Assembly (NCBI RefSeq): GCF_949987535.1
Contig: NC_080070.1
Coordinates: forward strand, 11,971,770 to 12,035,769
Source of the DNA: Balaenoptera acutorostrata
Lineage: Eukaryota > Chordata > Mammalia > Artiodactyla > Balaenopteridae
Length of the DNA stretch: 64,000 nt
Direction of reading: 5' to 3'
Below, piece by piece: positions 59,551-64,000 of the stretch. Positions within the stretch are counted from its first letter, which is position 1, and each line of letters starts with the position of its first letter. A program made the translations under genes and the position numbers. The notes under the pieces are model-generated. The model was given only the letters and a program-made list of their open reading frames with translations, was not told the DNA's origin and searched no databases.

Positions 59551-59746
59551 AGAGGCGTGTGGGCTTCAGTAGTTGCAGCACGTGGGCTCAGTGGGTTGAC
59601 TTTTGTGGATGGTGTAAGATAGGGATCCAGTTTAATTCTTTTGCATTTGTCTATCCAGTTTTCACAACACCACTTATTGAAAAGGCTCCCTGTGCCCTGA
59701 GCCCAGAGATAGCTGGGGGAGTGCTTGCGTGACCATTTAACAACTG
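59551..59746 (-). repeat. Inverted repeat, right arm
   Basis: Complement of the left arm at 58442-58922 without the young SINE. In + orientation: SINE fragment (59551-59596), L1 ORF2 text starting GTTGACTTTTGTGGATGG (59597), then L1 5' UTR text to 'ggagtgcttgcgtgaccatt' (59719-59738). It has the same L1 5' UTR/ORF2 junction as the left arm. It sits inside an L1 3' UTR. Confidence 0.88.
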
Positions 59747-60056
59747 CACATCTTTAAAAAAAAGGTTGAATTTGTAGAAACAGAGAGTAGAATGGTAGTT
59801 GCCAGGGGTTGGGGGGTGGGTTAAATGGGTAGAGGTTGATAAGAGTACAGACTTTCCAGTATAAAATTAATAAGTTCTATAACATAAAACACGGTGATTA
59901 CAGTCAATAACACTGCATTGTATAATTGAAATTTGCTGAGAGTAGAACTTAAGTATTCTCATAAAAAAAGGTAAATATGAAGTGCGAGACGTGTTAATTA
60001 ACTTGATTATGGGAATCCTTTCACAGTGTATATGTATATCAAATCATCATGTTGTA

Positions 60057-60060
<4 letters not shown>

Positions 60061-60092
<32 letters not shown>
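60061..60092. repeat. (AT)n microsatellite
   Basis: About 16 uninterrupted AT units inside the L1 3' UTR. A shorter AT patch lies at 59371-59402. Likely length-variable. Confidence 0.95.
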
Positions 60093-60096
<4 letters not shown>

Positions 60097-60139
60097 ATTT
60101 TATTTCTCAATTATACCTCAATAAAGCTGAAAAAAAGAC

Positions 60140-60775
60140 TGGAGTCAATCAAAAAATAACTATGAATGTTAACTAAGAAGGGCAGAACACAATATGATGT
60201 TTTTTAACTATTATATTACCATTCAAATATATATGTCTATGACAGGATGAATGGAAACAAGGATAAATAAACACATAATTTGCAATTATAAGAAAGAGAG
60301 GGAGAGAACCAATGATACTTTTGATGCAAAATAGAATAGTCAGAATAAATATCCCCAAAGTGGCAGAGTCAGCAAATATGGTCTCTAGGACAGTCTCAGA
60401 GAATATAACATTTGTCTATAGTGGCTAAAAATAGTAAATGTGAAGTCAAGACACATGAAAGCATGCTCCTTGGGGCATAAAAGTATAATGCCAAAAAACA
60501 CTGGCTGAGATTCTAGGTAGAACTGACCCATGATTCCCTCTCTGAAGAAAGGAAATGGAACATTTAAAATTTCATCACAATGTAGATTGCAAAACAATGA
60601 ACAAAAGATATAATAATATTTCCTGCAATAAAATATTCAGAATCTTTGCCTTTTCAGACTGTCCTGCTGTGTTCTAGGAAGTGAGAGCACCACTGTGATG
60701 GAATAATTATGAAACAACATCACCAAGTTTATTGTGTCCTAGTTCCATTTAAAATCACTGTAAAAGATTTATAAT
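60140..60775. other. Intergenic, nothing recognised
   Basis: AT-rich, no repeat or gene that I can name. Confidence 0.45.
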
Positions 60776-60786
60776 AAAAACATGCT

Positions 60787-61046
60787 GGGCTTCCCTGGTG
60801 GTGCAGTGGTTGAGAGTCTGCCTGCCAATGCAGGGGACACGGGTTCAAGCCCTGGTCTGGGAAGATCCCACATGCCACGGAGCAACTGGGCCCATGAGCC
60901 ACAATTACTGAGCCTGCGCGTCTGGAGCCTGTGCTCCACAAGAGAGGTCGCGATGGTGAGAGGCCCGCGCACCGCGATGAAGAGTGGTCCCCACTTGCCA
61001 CAACTAGAGAAAGCCCTCGCACAGAAACGAAGACCCAACACAGTCA

Positions 61047-61085
<39 letters not shown>

Positions 61086-61109
61086 ACGAACGTGAATTTC
61101 TAAAAAAAA
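60787..61109 (+). mobile_element. CHR-type SINE, shortened subtype, young
   Basis: Complete copy with a long (AAAT)n tail (about 61046-61085). Duplication AAAAACATGCT at 60776-60786 and 61110-61120. A small deletion occurs near 60939, where 'gctccacaagagagg' lacks the usual 'caacaag' spacing. Confidence 0.95.
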
Positions 61110-61124
61110 AAAAACATGCTTATT

Positions 61125-61895
61125 TGGCTAAGTTATTGAACAAAATATTTTTACTCCTAAGCTTTATTTTTTTTCATGTTTCATGCCATACTTTCCACGA
61201 AATATTTGGGTATCCTAGAAAACTGCCATGTATGAAAAGAAATGATGATTCCTTATGAGAAATTAATGATTATTTTGCTCATTATTCATCATTTTATATT
61301 TTGCATGCTTTTTCACTTATAAGTTTCAAAGCCTCTTTCAATACTTATTTAAAGGCTTATGTCTGTAATTGCAGAAAAGGGATGTATTCATAATACATAA
61401 AAATATAAATTATTATCCCAATTTTATAAAAAATCATTTAAATGTCTGAGATATTAGCATTATTTATTTCTGTGGACGCATATATATATATAAATACAAT
61501 TTTATATGAGAAAAAAATGTCTGTAAGAAATAATGAGTGATAATGGTGGTTATCTTCAGATAATGAAAGTTTGAGTGATTTTGAAACTTCTTTACAATAG
61601 TCTATATTTTCCAAGTTTCCTACAATAATCATAAATTATCAAAAAAGAATATTAACGTTTTAAAACTAATAAACCATTTGTGATATATTTAAGTAAGGGA
61701 GACTAAATAACTATACTTTGTCTTCAACATTAACCTTGGCCTACAAGACCCTTTGATTTGAAACTAGTAAGAATTGATTGACCTGGCATAGGGCAGGGGA
61801 AGGTAAGGTAGGATAGAACTGGTAGCAGTATTCAAGGTCTCATTATTATGCAGAGTTGTATATTAATCTTCTGAAGACTGGCTTACCGTTGCTTT
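61125..61895. other. Intergenic, nothing recognised
   Basis: AT-rich; a short AT patch at about 61480-61492. Confidence 0.45.
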
Positions 61896-61914
61896 GTTCA
61901 TAGAATTATTATTC

Positions 61915-62395
61915 TCCTATGAACAATGGCCAAAAGGTGGAAGCAATCCAAGCATCCATCAAAAAATGAATGGATAAACAAAATGTGGCATATACAGGCA
62001 ATGGAATATTGTTCCACCTTGATAAAGAAGAAAATTCTGACACATGTTACAACATGGAGGAACCTTGACGACATCTGGCTAAGTGATATTAGCCAATCAC
62101 AAAAGGACAAATACTATATGATTCCACTTATGGGAGGTACCTAAAGTAATCAAATTCATAGAAACAGAAAGTAGAATGGTGGTTGCCAGGGGCTGGGAGG
62201 GAGAGGGAAATGGGGAGTTATTGTTTAATGGATACAGAGTTTCAGTTGGAGAGGATGAAAAAGTTCTTGGGAATGGATGGTGACAATGGCAGCATAACAA
62301 TGGGAATGTACTTAATGCCACAGAACTGTATACTTTAAAATGGTTGAAAGGGCAAATTTTATGTTATATATATTTTACCATAATAAAAAAAAAGT
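61915..62395 (+). mobile_element. LINE-1 3' part, sense
   Basis: 'aagcatccatcaaaaaatga' (61950-61969), 'caatggaatattgttccacc' (61999-62018), 'gtggttgccaggggctggga' (62180-62199), end 'tatattttaccataataaaa' near 62366. Confidence 0.88.
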
Positions 62396-62435
62396 ATTTT
62401 CTCAAAGAATATTTTCTGGGCACGGCATAGGTCTT

Positions 62436-62516
62436 TTTTTTTTTTTTTTAAACATCTTTATTGGAGTATAATTGCTTTACAATGGTGTGTTAGTTTCTGC
62501 TTTATAACAAAGTGAA
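62436..62516 (-). mobile_element. LINE-1 terminal ~80 bp, antisense, young
   Basis: Poly(T), then 'aacatctttattggagtata' (62451-62470) and 'gtttctgctttataacaaag' (62493-62512), the complement of the extreme L1 3' end. Exact duplication GCATAGGTCTT at 62425-62435 and 62517-62527. Confidence 0.92.
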
Positions 62517-62559
62517 GCATAGGTCTTAATCTTTTAAATTTGTGCTTCAATGTCAGACG

Positions 62560-62672
62560 TTGCTCTCGGTCTACTAGAAAGTATGCTGTTCCCTTAAAGA
62601 ACAAAGACTGTCTTCTCCAACGCCCACACCTCCCACACAGTGGCCACTAAGGAAATATCTGTTGAATGAGCT
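62560..62672 (+). mobile_element. LINE-2 3' terminus trace, sense
   Basis: 'aagaacaaagactgtcttct' (62598-62617) and 'aaggaaatatctgttgaatgag' near 62649 look like the L2 end (gggcaaggactgtctt ... aataaatatttgttgaatgaa). Confidence 0.5.
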
Positions 62673-64000
62673 TGATTGCTTCTCCTTTTTAAAATAATCT
62701 TTGTGTCACCCTTGTACAAATTGCATTACTGACACATTTTGTTACAGATGTTTTCAATATTTGGTTCTTTGAGGAGAACTGAGTTAGCAAGACTTTATAT
62801 AAATGCTGTGATAATAGAAGCAGTAATGCTTATATCTAGCTTGGAAATGCTGAGAAGAAACATGTATGCTGTACATACAAAAATGTTTTCAGTATTACTT
62901 GTTAGAGCCCTGAAAGTCTGGTCTTGCTACTAAAGGTTGGTGATGATTTTCCCCAAAAATAACAGATGAGTAAAAACTCAACCACAGTAATACATGTAAC
63001 AAAAAATTTCAAACACAGATAAGGTAAAGTATGTTATTCACTCACATAAATACAGTCATTGGCTTTAACTTGAGAAATGCAGCTTTCCCCCTAGCTTCCT
63101 CATGGATTTCTCTATTCAGTACAGAGGAGTCTGAATGTAAATGCTTTCCAATTCTAAATCTTTGAACCAGATCTTTTCCTTCTCCATTTGAAACTTTCCC
63201 GCAGTAAGATCAACAGTCTCCTTGAATCTGATCCCTACAGGATTGAATGGATCCTACCTTTGGTGCTGACCCAAACCTCAGGGCTCCCAACGAGTTTGTC
63301 AGCAGGGTAGGAAGCTACCAACCTCAAAAACGTAGTATTAATCCCTTATCTTATGAAAACTATAGTTCTCCCTGAAGGCAGAATTTCCATGTTGCTCTCA
63401 AAAATTGTTGCACTTTAGTTCTGATGTGATATAACAATCTGATGACACAGGAGTCATTTAAAAAAAAAACCGTCTTGAGAAAAACAGAGAATGAATACTA
63501 TTATGTAAATAGTATATCTTAAATAGTTAATTCAACCTCTTCTTAAAAATAGTTTAATTTTATTGAAAGAAAAATAAAAGTCCTTAAAAAAAAAAACTGC
63601 CACCACCCACACCCTGGCCTTGAGTTTCCATCACTGTAGTCCAGGACAAGTATTATTTATAGTTAAAAGATGTGTCAGTCAGCTTAGCCTACTGAAGTTC
63701 AAAAGGCATTCAGCTGCCCACTGCTAAAGCCCAGCTTCAAAAGCTTTTATCTGTTACTAAGGCCAACCATCCAAACCACTGGAACTTAGATTCATTATAA
63801 GCCTGTGACAGAGGCCAGCCCCATGAGCAGCCACCAGAAGCCACATCCTGGCTCACTCCTGCTTCACAACTCTGATCTGATTTCAGGATTCATTTCCCCT
63901 CACAACTCTCCTCCCATGTGGGCCCTTGTTCTTGTGAGTGTTTTAAATATCAAGATTATTGCCCTTCACCTGAGTGAATCACACAAGAGTGGCCAATGAC
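62673..64000. other. Intergenic, nothing recognised
   Basis: No gene, taste or olfactory receptor fragment, or named repeat seen. A-runs at 63460-63468 and 63585-63596. Confidence 0.45.

Larger units (their letters stand above)
59068..60135 (+). mobile_element. LINE-1 ORF2 end and 3' UTR, sense, interrupted
   Basis: 59080-59545 runs from 'tgctggcaaggatgtggaga' to 'acaaatactgtgtgatctca'. It resumes at about 59750 ('gaaacagagagtagaatggt', 59778-59797) and ends 'attatacctcaataaagctg' (60110-60129). The right arm of the inverted repeat (59551-59746) lies in the gap. It contains AT microsatellites. Confidence 0.82.

Noticed and set aside
28521..62516. tRNA genes suggested by B-box-like GGTTCGA words
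   Set aside because: Every such word I saw lies in the tRNA-derived head of a SINE; none folds into an evident intact tRNA context outside a SINE.
1..64000. CRISPR arrays, operons, prophage or other microbial systems
   Set aside because: The window is mammalian with SINE, L1, L2, MIR and receptor genes; no regularly spaced repeat array exists.

Overview
This is vertebrate nuclear DNA, and almost certainly from a whale or dolphin. The main clue is the dominant repeat, a tRNA-derived CHR-type SINE with an AAATAAAT tail that is typical of Cetartiodactyla. It occurs in full-length copies (21.4 kb, 47.2 kb) and in several internally shortened, nearly identical copies (15.2, 26.6, 33.2, 49.6, 58.5, 60.8 kb). 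I see no ruminant Bov-tA/BovB and no pig PRE1 repeats. A bitter-taste receptor and two olfactory receptors are broken by mutation, which fits the sensory gene loss known in cetaceans. The species call is an inference from repeats read by eye; a toothed whale is my best guess.

Only about 4% of the window is gene-derived. From left to right the gene content is: an open, single-exon olfactory receptor on + (12858-13808, OR10AC1-like); two related OR2R-type olfactory receptor pseudogenes on + (31264-32192 and 38368-38942), which lie in an old tandem duplication that includes about 1.8 kb of 5' flank; and a bitter-taste receptor pseudogene on - (45663-46589, TAS2R41). The gene set and relative orientations match, reversed, the human 7q35 block TAS2R41 - OR2R1P - OR10AC1. 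TAS2R60, the next gene outward in human, is not seen in the remaining 17 kb.

The rest is intergenic DNA filled with retroelements of different ages: old L2 and MIR, L1 of several ages, one MER5A-like DNA transposon, one LTR-like stretch, and young CHR SINEs with clean target-site duplications. The region from 55.4 to 62.5 kb is a dense nest: an L1 interrupted by another L1 tail and by a twin-primed (5'-inverted) L1, then an inverted repeat whose arms carry the same L1/SINE chimera, one arm later hit by a fresh SINE. An 89-bp tandem duplication at 47.0 kb carries a duplicated SINE head.

There is no operon, CRISPR array or evidence of an unknown enzymatic system. The points most worth following are the decayed chemosensory cluster, the open olfactory receptor that has lost a normally invariant extracellular cysteine, the inverted L1/SINE chimera, and a possible TATA-containing 5' exon at 5.55-5.83 kb upstream of the open receptor.
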